A stretch of DNA of 21,546 bases from assembly GCA_020632975.1 (NCBI GenBank), contig JACKEL010000022.1, positions 1-21,546 on the forward strand, written 5' to 3'. Shown one piece after another: positions 1 to 7,800 of the stretch (its first letter is position 1; each line of letters opens with the position of its first letter). The notes under the pieces are model-generated. The model searched no databases. It was given only the letters and a program-made list of their open reading frames with translations, and had not been told where the DNA came from. The translations under genes and the position numbers were made by a program. Source of the DNA: Myxococcales bacterium (GTDB lineage Bacteria; Myxococcota_C; UBA6777).

Positions 1-59
1 AGTGGGAGACGTGCTGGCGCCGAGGGATTTGTGGGACGTCGCGGGGATCGTTTGGACAT
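1..59 (-). CDS. Possible N-terminus of RimM (partial, runs off left edge)
   Basis: An ATG at 59 opens a frame to the window edge giving MSKRSPRRPTNPSAPARLP, with GGAAAC a few bases upstream as a weak ribosome site. Only 19 residues are visible and they are a low-complexity basic/proline tail without a diagnostic motif. The reason to suspect RimM (16S rRNA processing factor) is position: the order ffh-rpsP-khpA-rimM-trmD-rplS is common in bacteria, and this frame starts 41 bases after khpA on the same strand. It could equally be a chance frame. Confidence 0.3.
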   Translation of the reverse strand, partial: MSKRSPRRPTNPSAPARLP

Positions 60-100
60 GATGTTTCCGAGTGGACTGGAAAGGAGGGGAGGAGGCAGGG

Positions 101-334
101 TTATTCGATGATCTCAAGAACACAGCGTTTACGCAACTTGGTCGATGCCGCACTTAGGATCGTGCGGATGGCGCGTGCGGTGCGGCCTTGTTTCCCAATG
201 ACTTTACCCAAATCCTCTTTGGCGACCTTTAATTCGATCACCGAGGTTTGTTCCCCTTCGATTTCAATGACTTTGACTTGATCGGGGTGATCCACCAGAG
301 CCTTCGCGACGAACTCAACTAGTTCTTTTAGCAT
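101..334 (-). CDS. khpA: KH-domain RNA-binding protein KhpA (YlqC family)
   Basis: This 77-residue protein is a single type II KH domain of normal KhpA length. The RNA-contacting GxxG loop is G47-K-Q-G50, followed by the helix RTARAIRTIL. KhpA binds RNA in the cytoplasm, in some bacteria as a dimer with KhpB/Jag, and affects cell division and envelope homeostasis. The start is supported by GAGGTGG 5-10 bases upstream of ATG. It lies downstream of rpsP on the same strand, the usual place for this gene, but a 241-base gap with its own promoter-like sequence (447-474) suggests it can be transcribed separately from ffh-rpsP. Confidence 0.93.
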   Translation of the reverse strand: MLKELVEFVAKALVDHPDQVKVIEIEGEQTSVIELKVAKEDLGKVIGKQGRTARAIRTILSAASTKLRKRCVLEIIE

Positions 335-407
335 CTTCCACCTCTCGACTGTTAGGGCAAGGGTCGCTTGACGAATAACATAGGACGGCGTTTCGCGTGT
401 GTTTGTG

Positions 408-447
408 ACGCTGCTTGTGTCCCTTCAACGCTGCTTCCGTTCCTTAA
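408..447. repeat. 20-bp imperfect tandem duplication
   Basis: Two adjacent 20-base units start ACGCTGCTT and share 15 or so positions (units 408-427 and 428-447). They lie in the rpsP-khpA gap, between the proposed khpA promoter and its start codon, so they would be in the khpA leader. No function is apparent. Confidence 0.5.
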
Positions 448-474
448 ACATAGATCGTTCGATTGTTGGGTCAA
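447..474 (-). promoter_or_regulatory. Candidate sigma-70 promoter for khpA
   Basis: On the minus strand TTGACC (474-469) is followed after 16 bases by TATGTT (452-447). These match the -35 consensus at five of six and the -10 at four of six positions. Transcription would start near 440 and give a leader of about 105 bases before khpA. Confidence 0.45.
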
Positions 475-575
475 GGGAGCAAATGAGGTTTGTCCCTTGA
501 GGAAGGAAACATTGTTGTTTATAGACGTGAGAAGTTGGATGAGGTTCCGGTCGGGAGGGCAAAATGATTCGGAAC

Positions 576-836
576 TTATGCAGCGCTTGCTTCAGCGCCT
601 TTGCGTGCGCGCTCGATCAAGCTGCGAACTTTATCCGAAGGCTGTGCGCCGGTGCCGATCCAGTACTGGATGCGCTCGAGGTCCATCTTCAAAGCGCCTT
701 CGGTTTTCATGCGGGGGTCAAACCAACCCACGCGCTCGATGAAGCGACCATCACGGGGAGCGCGCTCATCGCAAACCACAACGCGGTAGACAGGGCGTTT
801 TTTAGAGCCATAACGAGCCAAACGAATCTTTACCAT
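576..836 (-). CDS. rpsP: 30S ribosomal protein S16
   Basis: This 86-residue protein is full length for bS16, a small-subunit protein needed for 30S assembly. The family N-terminus is clear: MVKIRLARYGSKKRPVYRVV, followed by the conserved DGRFIERVGWFDP segment and the DRVRSLIERA-like helix (here SDKVRSLIERA). The ribosome site AGGAAGGAG lies seven bases before ATG. It follows ffh by 49 bases on the same strand with no terminator between them, so the two are probably co-transcribed from the promoter at 2437-2465. Nothing unusual is seen in the coding region. Confidence 0.97.
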   Translation of the reverse strand: MVKIRLARYGSKKRPVYRVVVCDERAPRDGRFIERVGWFDPRMKTEGALKMDLERIQYWIGTGAQPSDKVRSLIERARKGAEASAA

Positions 837-885
837 CTAAGGACTCCTTCCTAAGAGTACGTACAAGCAATGAATGAATGAAGTG

Positions 886-2259
886 TTACTTCTTCTTTTT
901 TCGTTTTAAGAGGCCACGAACTTTTTGTCCGATGCCTCCTCCACCTCCAAACATCCCAAACTTTTTGAACTGTCGCATCATCTTTTTCATCTCCAAAAAG
1001 TCCTTCATCAACTGGTTGACTTCTTGGACTTGGGTACCGCTACCACGCGCGATGCGTTTTCTGCGGCTACCGTTGAGGATGTTGTGATTGCGTCGTTCTG
1101 CGGGGGTCATGGAAAGGATGATGGCCTCAACCCGCCGCATCTGTTTTTCAGGGTCTTGTTTGGAGAGGTCAATTTGGTTCATGTACTGACCAAAGCCAGG
1201 GAGTTGGCCCAGAAGATCGGTGATCGGGCCCATCTTGCGGATCTGTTTCATCTGCTCAAGGAAGTCCTCAAGCGTAAAGTCATCTTCAATGAGTTTACGT
1301 TGGAGTTCTTCGGCCTTGCTTTGATCGATGTTTTCTTGGGCTTTTTCAATGAGAGAGAGGACGTCTCCCATCCCCAAGATTCGGGATGCGATACGCTCGG
1401 GGTAAAAACGCTCCAAGCGATCGACTTTTTCGCCCATCCCGACAAGTTTGACGGGCTTGCCTGTGACGGAGCGAATGGAAAGGGCCGCACCACCGCGTGC
1501 GTCACCGTCCATCTTGGTCAGAACCACTCCCGTAATGGAGAGGTGTTCATTGAAGGTCTTTGCCACTTGTACCGCGTCTTGCCCTGTCATCGCATCAGCA
1601 ACAAACAGGATCTCTTTGGGATCGAGTTCGTCTTTGATATCTGCGATCTCTTCCATCATGTCGTCGTCGATATGAAGGCGACCCGCGGTGTCCACGATCA
1701 AGGTGTCGTAGCCGTTTTTGCGCGCGTATTCAAGCGCGTTTTCAACGACATCGACTGGATCGTCGTCGGGGTTCGTATCCCATACATCAACGCCGATTTG
1801 TTTGGCGAGAGTCTTGAGCTGGCTGATCGCCGCGGGGCGGTACACGTCTGCAGGAACAAGATAGGGGCGTCGTTTTTGCTTCTTGAGCATATACGCCATC
1901 TTGCCGCACGTGGTGGTCTTTCCAGAACCTTGGAGGCCAACCACCATGATCCCGACGGGGGGCTTGTGGGCAAGTTCGAGGGCTGTTTCTTTTTCATCAC
2001 CAAGAAGGCGGATCATCTCTTCGTGGACGATCTTGATGAACTGTTGGCCTGGAGTGAGGGACTTCATCACCTCGGTTCCTACGGCACGATCGCTCACTTC
2101 TTGGATGAATTGCTTGACCACTTTGAAGTTGACGTCTGCCTCAAGCAAACTCATACGCACGTCTTTTAGGGCGTCTTGAATATTCTTCTCGTTGAGTTTT
2201 CCTTGGCCGCGGAGTTTGCGAAAGGTACCCTCAAGTTTGCTTGTTAGGCTTTCAAACAT
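886..2259 (-). CDS. ffh: Signal recognition particle GTPase Ffh (SRP54)
   Basis: Ffh binds signal sequences emerging from the ribosome together with 4.5S RNA and hands them to FtsY at the membrane. The 457-residue protein has the N domain (about 1-90), the G domain with P-loop GLQGSGKTT (108-116), DTAGRLHIDDDM and TKMDGDARGG, and a methionine-rich M domain containing the RNA-binding SRRKRIARGSGT segment. It ends in a Gly-rich linker and the basic tail LLKRKKKK. An in-frame ATG 60 bases further upstream exists, but the extra 20 residues resemble no Ffh. The start MFESLTSKLE is the family start and has GAGAG just before it. It is the first gene of the minus-strand cluster ffh-rpsP. Confidence 0.97.
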   Translation of the reverse strand: MFESLTSKLEGTFRKLRGQGKLNEKNIQDALKDVRMSLLEADVNFKVVKQFIQEVSDRAVGTEVMKSLTPGQQFIKIVHEEMIRLLGDEKETALELAHKPPVGIMVVGLQGSGKTTTCGKMAYMLKKQKRRPYLVPADVYRPAAISQLKTLAKQIGVDVWDTNPDDDPVDVVENALEYARKNGYDTLIVDTAGRLHIDDDMMEEIADIKDELDPKEILFVADAMTGQDAVQVAKTFNEHLSITGVVLTKMDGDARGGAALSIRSVTGKPVKLVGMGEKVDRLERFYPERIASRILGMGDVLSLIEKAQENIDQSKAEELQRKLIEDDFTLEDFLEQMKQIRKMGPITDLLGQLPGFGQYMNQIDLSKQDPEKQMRRVEAIILSMTPAERRNHNILNGSRRKRIARGSGTQVQEVNQLMKDFLEMKKMMRQFKKFGMFGGGGGIGQKVRGLLKRKKKK

Positions 2260-2436
2260 GGTCTCTCTGCACAGGCTTTGTTGGGGATTGCGCGCCCCAC
2301 CACATGGGGAAGACAACACCTACAACATGAAGCGTCTTGTGTTTAGGGGAAGTTCTGAGGGAGGCGACAGGAGAGCGCTTGGGAAGATCCGATTGCGCTG
2401 CGTTCTGGCTTGCTTGCCTACTCTCTGAGGGCAGAG

Positions 2437-2465
2437 ATAATGCCTAAGCTACTACCTCTTGTCAA
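2437..2465 (-). promoter_or_regulatory. Sigma-70-like promoter for ffh-rpsP
   Basis: On the minus strand a perfect -35 TTGACA (2465-2460) is followed by a 17-base spacer and CATTAT (2442-2437). Transcription would begin near 2430, giving a leader of about 170 bases before ffh. A short hairpin (CCCCA/TGGGG arms at 2295-2309) sits about 36 bases before the ffh start. Confidence 0.65.
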
Positions 2466-2518
2466 CTGAAAAATGTTCTTTGTGTCCAAGGCTCACCGCC
2501 GTTGAAAGGGAGGAGAGG

Positions 2519-2614
2519 CTAGGCACTCGGGCAGTAACGCAAAAAGAGCAAGACCAGCAAGATCACTGCGATGGCAAGAAAGATCATCTCTTTGCGGAAT
2601 AGATTGGACGACAT
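2519..2614 (-). CDS. 31-residue single-span membrane protein
   Basis: ATG at 2614 opens a short frame ending at TAG (2521-2519). The product has a polar, basic N-terminus (MSSNLFRKE) and one hydrophobic segment (MIFLAIAVILLVLLFLRY, about residues 10-27) and ends CPSA. The ribosome site TTGGAG is three to four bases from the start. It lies 40 bases downstream of the DUF4870-like membrane protein on the same strand, so the two are probably one transcript. The positive-inside rule predicts a cytoplasmic N-terminus. I do not recognise a family; coding status rests on the clean start, ribosome site, membrane segment and gene spacing. Confidence 0.6.
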   Translation of the reverse strand: MSSNLFRKEMIFLAIAVILLVLLFLRYCPSA

Positions 2615-2654
2615 GGCTCCAACTCAAACTTGGGGAGACGATGCGACGCGCCTT

Positions 2655-2999
2655 TTATTGGGCGATGCGCACCATTCGGTGAAGAAAGGGGATCTTCCAC
2701 GTGCGTCCCCACAAACCTAGAACCGCTGCGATCAGATTGCATACGATATAGATCACAAACCATGAAAAAGCGACGAGATACACCAAACGCAGTGGTTGCC
2801 CATTCAGGAGCATGACCCAGCGTGTGATCCCGATCCCGAGACCTCCAAAGAGGAAAAGCAGTGTAAGAAGAATTCCTTGCTGGGCATGGAAACGGGCGTA
2901 GGGGCTGCGCGCCAAGAAAAAATAGGCGGCAAAAGGTGGCACCAGACCAACAAATCCCAAGTAGCTCAAAAAGACAGGGATTTTATCTTGATCTTGCAT
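2655..2999 (-). CDS. Small integral membrane protein, DUF4870/Tic20-like
   Basis: The 114-residue protein has about three hydrophobic segments (roughly 5-25, 40-62 and 72-96). It carries the pattern FHAQQGILLTL after the first span and a C-terminal PFLHRMV, which resemble DUF4870/Tic20-type proteins of unknown function. The start is placed at ATG 2999 because TGGAG lies nine to ten bases upstream; a GTG five codons earlier has no ribosome site. It is the first gene of a two-gene minus-strand unit with the 31-residue membrane protein, transcribed divergently from pyk. Family assignment is by eye. Confidence 0.75.
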   Translation of the reverse strand: MQDQDKIPVFLSYLGFVGLVPPFAAYFFLARSPYARFHAQQGILLTLLFLFGGLGIGITRWVMLLNGQPLRLVYLVAFSWFVIYIVCNLIAAVLGLWGRTWKIPFLHRMVRIAQ

Positions 3000-3022
3000 C
3001 CGAAGGGGCTCCACAATCGGCT

Positions 3023-3040
3023 AATGAATTGAAATTCATT
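3023..3040. promoter_or_regulatory. 18-bp perfect dyad, possible operator
   Basis: Arms AATGAATT and AATTCATT flank a central GA. The eight-base arms are perfect and AT-rich. It lies just upstream of the DUF4870-like gene start, in the divergent region with pyk. The two-base centre makes an RNA hairpin unlikely and a protein-binding operator more plausible. No cognate regulator is visible in the window. Confidence 0.45.
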
Positions 3041-3061
3041 TATTTTTTCTTTGGAGAAGAG

Positions 3062-3090
3062 TTGCAACCTGTGGAAGCGTAGTTTATCCT
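3062..3090 (+). promoter_or_regulatory. Candidate pyk promoter
   Basis: TTGCAA (3062-3067), a 17-base spacer and TATCCT (3085-3090) each match consensus at four of six positions. Transcription would start near 3097, just before the hairpin at 3111-3154, giving an approximately 89-base pyk leader. Confidence 0.4.
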
Positions 3091-3104
3091 CCGTTCGCTG
3101 TCAA
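3076..3104 (-). promoter_or_regulatory. Candidate promoter for the DUF4870-like operon
   Basis: On the minus strand a perfect TTGACA (3104-3099) is followed after 17 bases by TACGCT (3081-3076), a weak -10. It overlaps the candidate pyk promoter, so the two divergent promoters would compete for polymerase. Confidence 0.4.
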
Positions 3105-3110
3105 TGAAAG

Positions 3111-3154
3111 ACCGAAGGCCAGTTGCTTGGATAGAGGGAGGCTTCGGTTTTTTT
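3111..3154 (+). terminator. Intrinsic-terminator-like hairpin in the pyk leader
   Basis: ACCGAAG (3111-3117) pairs with CTTCGGT (3142-3148), with an extra CC/GG pair inside, and the stem runs into seven T residues (3148-3154). No plus-strand gene lies upstream that it could terminate, and pyk starts 32 bases later. A role as attenuator of pyk is therefore inferred. The loop is long (about 20 bases), which lowers confidence. Confidence 0.5.
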
Positions 3155-3185
3155 GGATGATCTTGTTTGCGTAAGGAGGACGATC

Positions 3186-4631
3186 TTGACGCGTCGAGCT
3201 AAGATTGTAGCAACTTTGGGGCCGAGTTCGAGTTCATTGGAACAGATCGAAGCCTTGGTGTGGGCAGGGATGAATATCGCGCGTTTGAATTTTTCGCACG
3301 GTTCACACAAGCTGCATGCCGAAGTGTACAAAAATATTCGTAAAGTCTCCGAGAAGTTGGGGCGTCAGGTCGCGATCCTACAAGACCTACCAGGACCAAA
3401 GATCCGCATTGGTCCCATGAAACAAGGCGTGGTGCTCAAAGAACGTGAGATCTTCACTTTGCAAGTGGGAGATGGCGAGGGGGACGAGAAGCGCGCCTTC
3501 ACCACATTTGAGGCGTTGCCCCGCGATGTGCGTCCTGGTGAAAAGATCTTGATCGATGATGGCAAGCTTGTGTTGCGCGTGAATGAGATCGATGGTCAGT
3601 CTGTTCATTGTGAAGTGATCTTGGGTGGGGAGCTTTTTGGTCGCAAAGGGATCAACTTGCCTGAGTCTGCGCTGAGCATCCCTTCTTTTACGGAAAAAGA
3701 TCATGAACATCTCAAGTTTGGTTTGGAGCTTGGGGTGGACTTGGTTGCGCTGTCTTTTGTGCGTGACGCCAGAGATATCGTGCGTCTTCGTCGTGCGATC
3801 GCGGCTTCTGGACGCCAAGTCCAAGTGATCGCCAAGATCGAAAAGCCTGAAGCCATCGAAAATCTTGAGGAGATTCTTGAAGAGGCGGATGGTGTGATGG
3901 TCGCGCGGGGCGATCTCGCTGTCGAGATGAGTACAGAAGAAGTACCCATCCTGCAAAAACGCGTGATCGAAGAAGCCAACCGCCGTGGAAAGCTGGTGAT
4001 CACCGCAACGCAGATGCTTGAGTCGATGAAAGAAGGCACCATGCCTACACGCGCTGAAGCTTCAGACGTTGCGAACGCTGTCTTCGATGGTACGGATGCT
4101 TTGATGTTGAGTGCGGAGTCTGCGTCAGGTCGCTTCCCTGTTCAGTCCGTCGAGATGATGTCGCGGATCATCTGTGCTGCTGAGCGCGCCTCGCATGCTC
4201 GTGCTGCGCAACCCCCAGATCTTATTCAAGATCCCAAGCCTTTTCGTAACTTGCTTGCGAAGGCTTCTGTGTTGATCGCAAAGTCGCTGAACGCACAGGC
4301 TTTGGTGGTCTTTACGTACACAGGAACCACGGCTCGTCTTGTGAGTAGTTACCGTCCAAGCGCTGAGATCATCGCCTTTACGCCATCGCCGCTTGTTGCG
4401 CGTCGGATGATCTCTTACTGGGGTACTCGTTCGTTTGTTTGGGAAAATGAGATCGGACCCATCGAAGAGATGGTGCAAGATATGGACAAGTTCTTGTGTC
4501 GCTATCACCTCGCTGATCTCGAAGACTCCGTGGTGATCGTCTCGGAAAATAGCATCCGTCTGCATCGCGTGGGCACACCTTTCTACGACGATAGCAACCG
4601 TTCTTACGACGATATCAACGCTTTGATCTGA
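3186..4631 (+). CDS. pyk: Pyruvate kinase
   Basis: Pyruvate kinase transfers phosphate from phosphoenolpyruvate to ADP in the last step of glycolysis. The 481-residue protein is full length. It shows the N-terminal RRAKIVATLGPSS, the substrate/metal segment ARLNFSHG (32-39), DLPGPKIRIG (67-76), the active-site Lys of IAKIEKPE (K217), VARGDLAVE (about 239-247), ITATQMLESM and the RAEASDVANAVFDGTDA signature, then the C-terminal regulatory domain. The start is TTG at 3186, preceded by TAAGGAGGA with six bases spacing; an upstream in-frame TTG at 3153 lies inside the T-run of the leader hairpin and has no ribosome site. It is monocistronic as far as can be seen. Confidence 0.96.
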   Translation: MTRRAKIVATLGPSSSSLEQIEALVWAGMNIARLNFSHGSHKLHAEVYKNIRKVSEKLGRQVAILQDLPGPKIRIGPMKQGVVLKEREIFTLQVGDGEGDEKRAFTTFEALPRDVRPGEKILIDDGKLVLRVNEIDGQSVHCEVILGGELFGRKGINLPESALSIPSFTEKDHEHLKFGLELGVDLVALSFVRDARDIVRLRRAIAASGRQVQVIAKIEKPEAIENLEEILEEADGVMVARGDLAVEMSTEEVPILQKRVIEEANRRGKLVITATQMLESMKEGTMPTRAEASDVANAVFDGTDALMLSAESASGRFPVQSVEMMSRIICAAERASHARAAQPPDLIQDPKPFRNLLAKASVLIAKSLNAQALVVFTYTGTTARLVSSYRPSAEIIAFTPSPLVARRMISYWGTRSFVWENEIGPIEEMVQDMDKFLCRYHLADLEDSVVIVSENSIRLHRVGTPFYDDSNRSYDDINALI

Positions 4632-4745
4632 TCGTCGCTTTCCTTCCTCAACCCCGCTTCCTCTTCGTCGCTCTCCTAGGCTCCTTTTTGCTCCTCTCCT
4701 TTCTCTCCCTTTTTGTGCTGTTTCCCTTGCGGCTTTCCTTGTTTG
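4632..4745 (+). terminator. Pyrimidine tract after pyk, possible Rho-utilisation site
   Basis: Positions 4641-4740 contain 85 pyrimidines in 100 bases, with few G residues and no obvious hairpin. C-rich, G-poor unstructured RNA after a stop codon is what Rho binds. The remaining gap to 4860 holds nothing else I can support; I see no convincing promoter for the next gene. Confidence 0.4.
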
Positions 4746-4860
4746 GGCAGGCTGTTTCGCGCAGGATTTGTAACATTCTTGTGTCGTTGCTTGCTTTTTC
4801 GGGGTATGTTTGTACTTTGCGTTTGCTTTGGGAGGGGGGAAGCGTTGTGTAAGCAAGCGA

Positions 4861-7800
4861 ATGGAGCGAAGAGCAAGCATGCGATCTTATCGTTATCTTC
4901 TTGTGATGTGGATGTTTTTTGTCTTGATTGCGGGACCTTTGGCATGTGAGCCAGAGCCTTGTGGGGGAAGCTGCCCCAGCGGAAAAACCTGTGTAAATAA
5001 CCAGTGCATCGCACCCTCTTGCCCTGTCGGACAGACAAGATGCGGTGCCGCTTGTGTGGATCTCAAAAACACACAAGAACACTGCGGTCAGTGCTTTTTT
5101 GTGTGCGGAGCCAGCACCTTTTGCGCCAATGGGATCTGCGACTTTGCTTGTGGAAGTGGGCAAACCAAGTGCGGAAACTTGTGCGTGGATGTCAAAGCAG
5201 ACGCGCTACACTGCGGGAACTGTGACAAAGCCTGCGAAGAAGGCGAACGCTGTGTCGACGGCCAGTGCCAAGCTCCTTGTACGGCTACGCAGACTCGATG
5301 CGATGGTGTCTGTGTAGAGACAAGCTCTGATGCCCGTCATTGCGGGGGATGTGGGAAGGCTTGTGCCAATGGAGAGGTCTGTGCAAACGGTCAATGCGCG
5401 ATCTCTTGCTCGCAAGGAACCACCAATTGTTCTGGGGCCTGCGTGGATACACAAAATAATGCACAGCACTGTGGCTCTTGCGGGATGGCTTGTTCCTCGG
5501 GTCTATCGTGCGTTTTGGGCCAATGCAAGCTGGTTTGCGTGGGTGGAGCCACGGATTGCGGAGGAGCCTGCGTGGATACGCAGTCCTCGAGCAAGCACTG
5601 TGGTGTTTGTGGAAAAGCTTGTGCTGTGGGCGAAGTCTGCTCAAATGGTTTGTGTCAGTTGTCTTGCCAAGCAGGTCTGACGGCTTGTTCTGGAAACTGC
5701 ATCAACACACAAACAGATCGTCTTCATTGTGGCGAGTGCAACCAAGCTTGCAAAGCTGGCGAAGTCTGCAACGAAGGGACCTGCAAACTTTCGTGCCCCA
5801 CGGATCTGACGGACTGTGGGGGAAGTTGTGTCAACCTCACCTCCGATCGAAAACATTGTGGTGCATGTGGCCAAGCGTGCGGTGCAGACGAGTTTTGTGA
5901 CGATGGAGCTTGCGAGCTTTCGGGTTGTCCCAATGCTCTCGCCAAGTGTGGAGGCACATGCGTCAACTTGTTGACGGACGATAACAATTGCGGTGGATGC
6001 GGAAAAGTCTGCGCTTCTGGAGAGCGTTGTTGTTCTGGGGCGTGCAAAAAGATCCAAGAAGATGACGATCACTGCGGAGCTTGCGGCAACATCTGCCAAG
6101 GCGGAAAGCATTGTGTCAGCGGTTCGTGTCGCTGCTCGACGGGGGAAACCGAGTGCAGTGGCACTTGTGTAAACTTGCAAAGCGACGGGAAATACTGCGG
6201 TTCTTGCACCAAGGCTTGCCAAGGTGCTGAGGTTTGTTTTAATGGCGCATGCAACGTTGTGTGCGGTGCTGGGCTTACAAACTGCGGTGGTAGCTGCATC
6301 CAGACCAGCTCAGACAACAAACACTGTGGGGCTTGTAACGCGGCTTGCCCGACGGATACGACGTGTCAGGGCGGCGTTTGTCGTTGTGCAACAGGTAAGC
6401 AACTCTGTAATGGCCGTTGCATCGACCTTACACAAGATGCGCAAAACTGTGGCGCTTGTGGGATGGCGTGTACGACTGGCATGCTTTGCCAAGCGAGCGC
6501 ATGCGTCTGCCCCACAGGACAAAAAGCTTGTGATGGAAAGTGCATCGATCCACAAACAAATCCCCAACACTGCGGGACTTGCGGAACGGTGTGTCCTTCA
6601 GGAACCACTTGTTTGGCAGGGGTCTGCAAGTGCCCTACAGGACAGAGTTTGTGCGCAGGAAAGTGCATCAACCTGCAAAGCGACAGCCTAAACTGCGGTA
6701 CTTGCGGGAAGACCTGTCAGAAAGATGCCTCTTGCCAAGCAGGATCTTGTGTCTGTCAAGGCGGTAAGACTTTGTGTAGTGGGGCTTGTGTCGATACCCA
6801 GACAGACAGCCAACACTGTGGTTCTTGTGGACAAGCTTGTAGTCTGGGAACGGGTTGCCAAGCGGGTGTTTGTCGTTGTCCCACAGGGCAACTCTTTTGT
6901 GGAAGCATCTGCGTGAATGCCCAAAGCGACAACCAAAACTGCGGAAGTTGCGGTATGGTCTGTCCTTCGGGGACGCTGTGTTCTTCAGGGGCCTGCCAAT
7001 GCCCAACAGGTGGGCAGATCGCTTGTGGGGGCACTTGCATTGATCCACAGACCAACAGCCAACACTGCGGGACTTGTGGGACTTCGTGCCCTACGGGTGC
7101 GAGCTGCGTTGCAGGGGCTTGTGCTTGCCAAGCAGGAAAGTCTTTGTGTAGCGGGACTTGCGTCGATACGCAGACCAATGTCTCGCACTGTGGCGGGTGT
7201 GGTCAGGCTTGTGCCGGAGGTTTGTCTTGTCTCAATGGCTCGTGTGTCGCGCCTGCTGTGGGGCTTCCGCTGGTTGAGGCTTCTGCGCAAGGGTTCCATA
7301 CATGCGCAGTGAACAAGCTTGGCGAGGTGAAGTGTTGGGGAGATAACCAGTATGGTCAACTTGGCCAAGGCACCACAGGGGGTCGCACGGATACCCCTAG
7401 AACGGCCCTTAGCTTGGGCGAAAAAGCCAAGCAGGTCGCGATGGGACGCTATTTTACGTGTGCCTTGTTGGAAAGTGGCGGCGTGAAGTGCTGGGGTGGC
7501 GGTAGCAAGGGCTCTTTGGGGAATGGTGGTGTGAGTGACCTCAACCAACCTGCCAGCACAAGCCTCGCATTGGGAACAGGGCGAAAAGCGACTGCGATCA
7601 CGGCTGGTTACTATCATGCTTGTGCAGTCTTGGATGATGGAAGCGCCCTTTGTTGGGGTGATAACGACCGTGGACAACTGGGCGCGAATCTCGATCCTAC
7701 AACAACACCCCAAAGCAACTCACCTGTCCAAGTGGTTGGTTTGAGCGGAAAAGCTACCAAAGTGGAAGCTGGTTACGACCATACATGCGCACTTTTGGAG

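Noticed and set aside
400..450. GGAAGCAGC on the minus strand, reminiscent of the 4.5S RNA tetraloop region
   Set aside because: The symmetric helix 8 loops and closing stem of SRP RNA are missing.
368..854. Plus-strand open frames opposite rpsP
   Set aside because: They are shadows of the certain rpsP gene and lack family similarity or ribosome sites.
925..2169. 414-codon open frame on the plus strand
   Set aside because: It lies entirely opposite ffh, has no recognisable domain, and its length is explained by the codon bias of the real gene on the other strand.
2260..2319. 20-residue N-terminal extension of Ffh
   Set aside because: The extension has no similarity to SRP54 N domains, while the internal ATG gives the family start with a ribosome site.
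4125..4880. 251-codon open frame on the minus strand over the end of pyk and the following gap
   Set aside because: It is antisense to pyk, and its Lys/Arg-rich part is simply the reverse of the pyrimidine tract.
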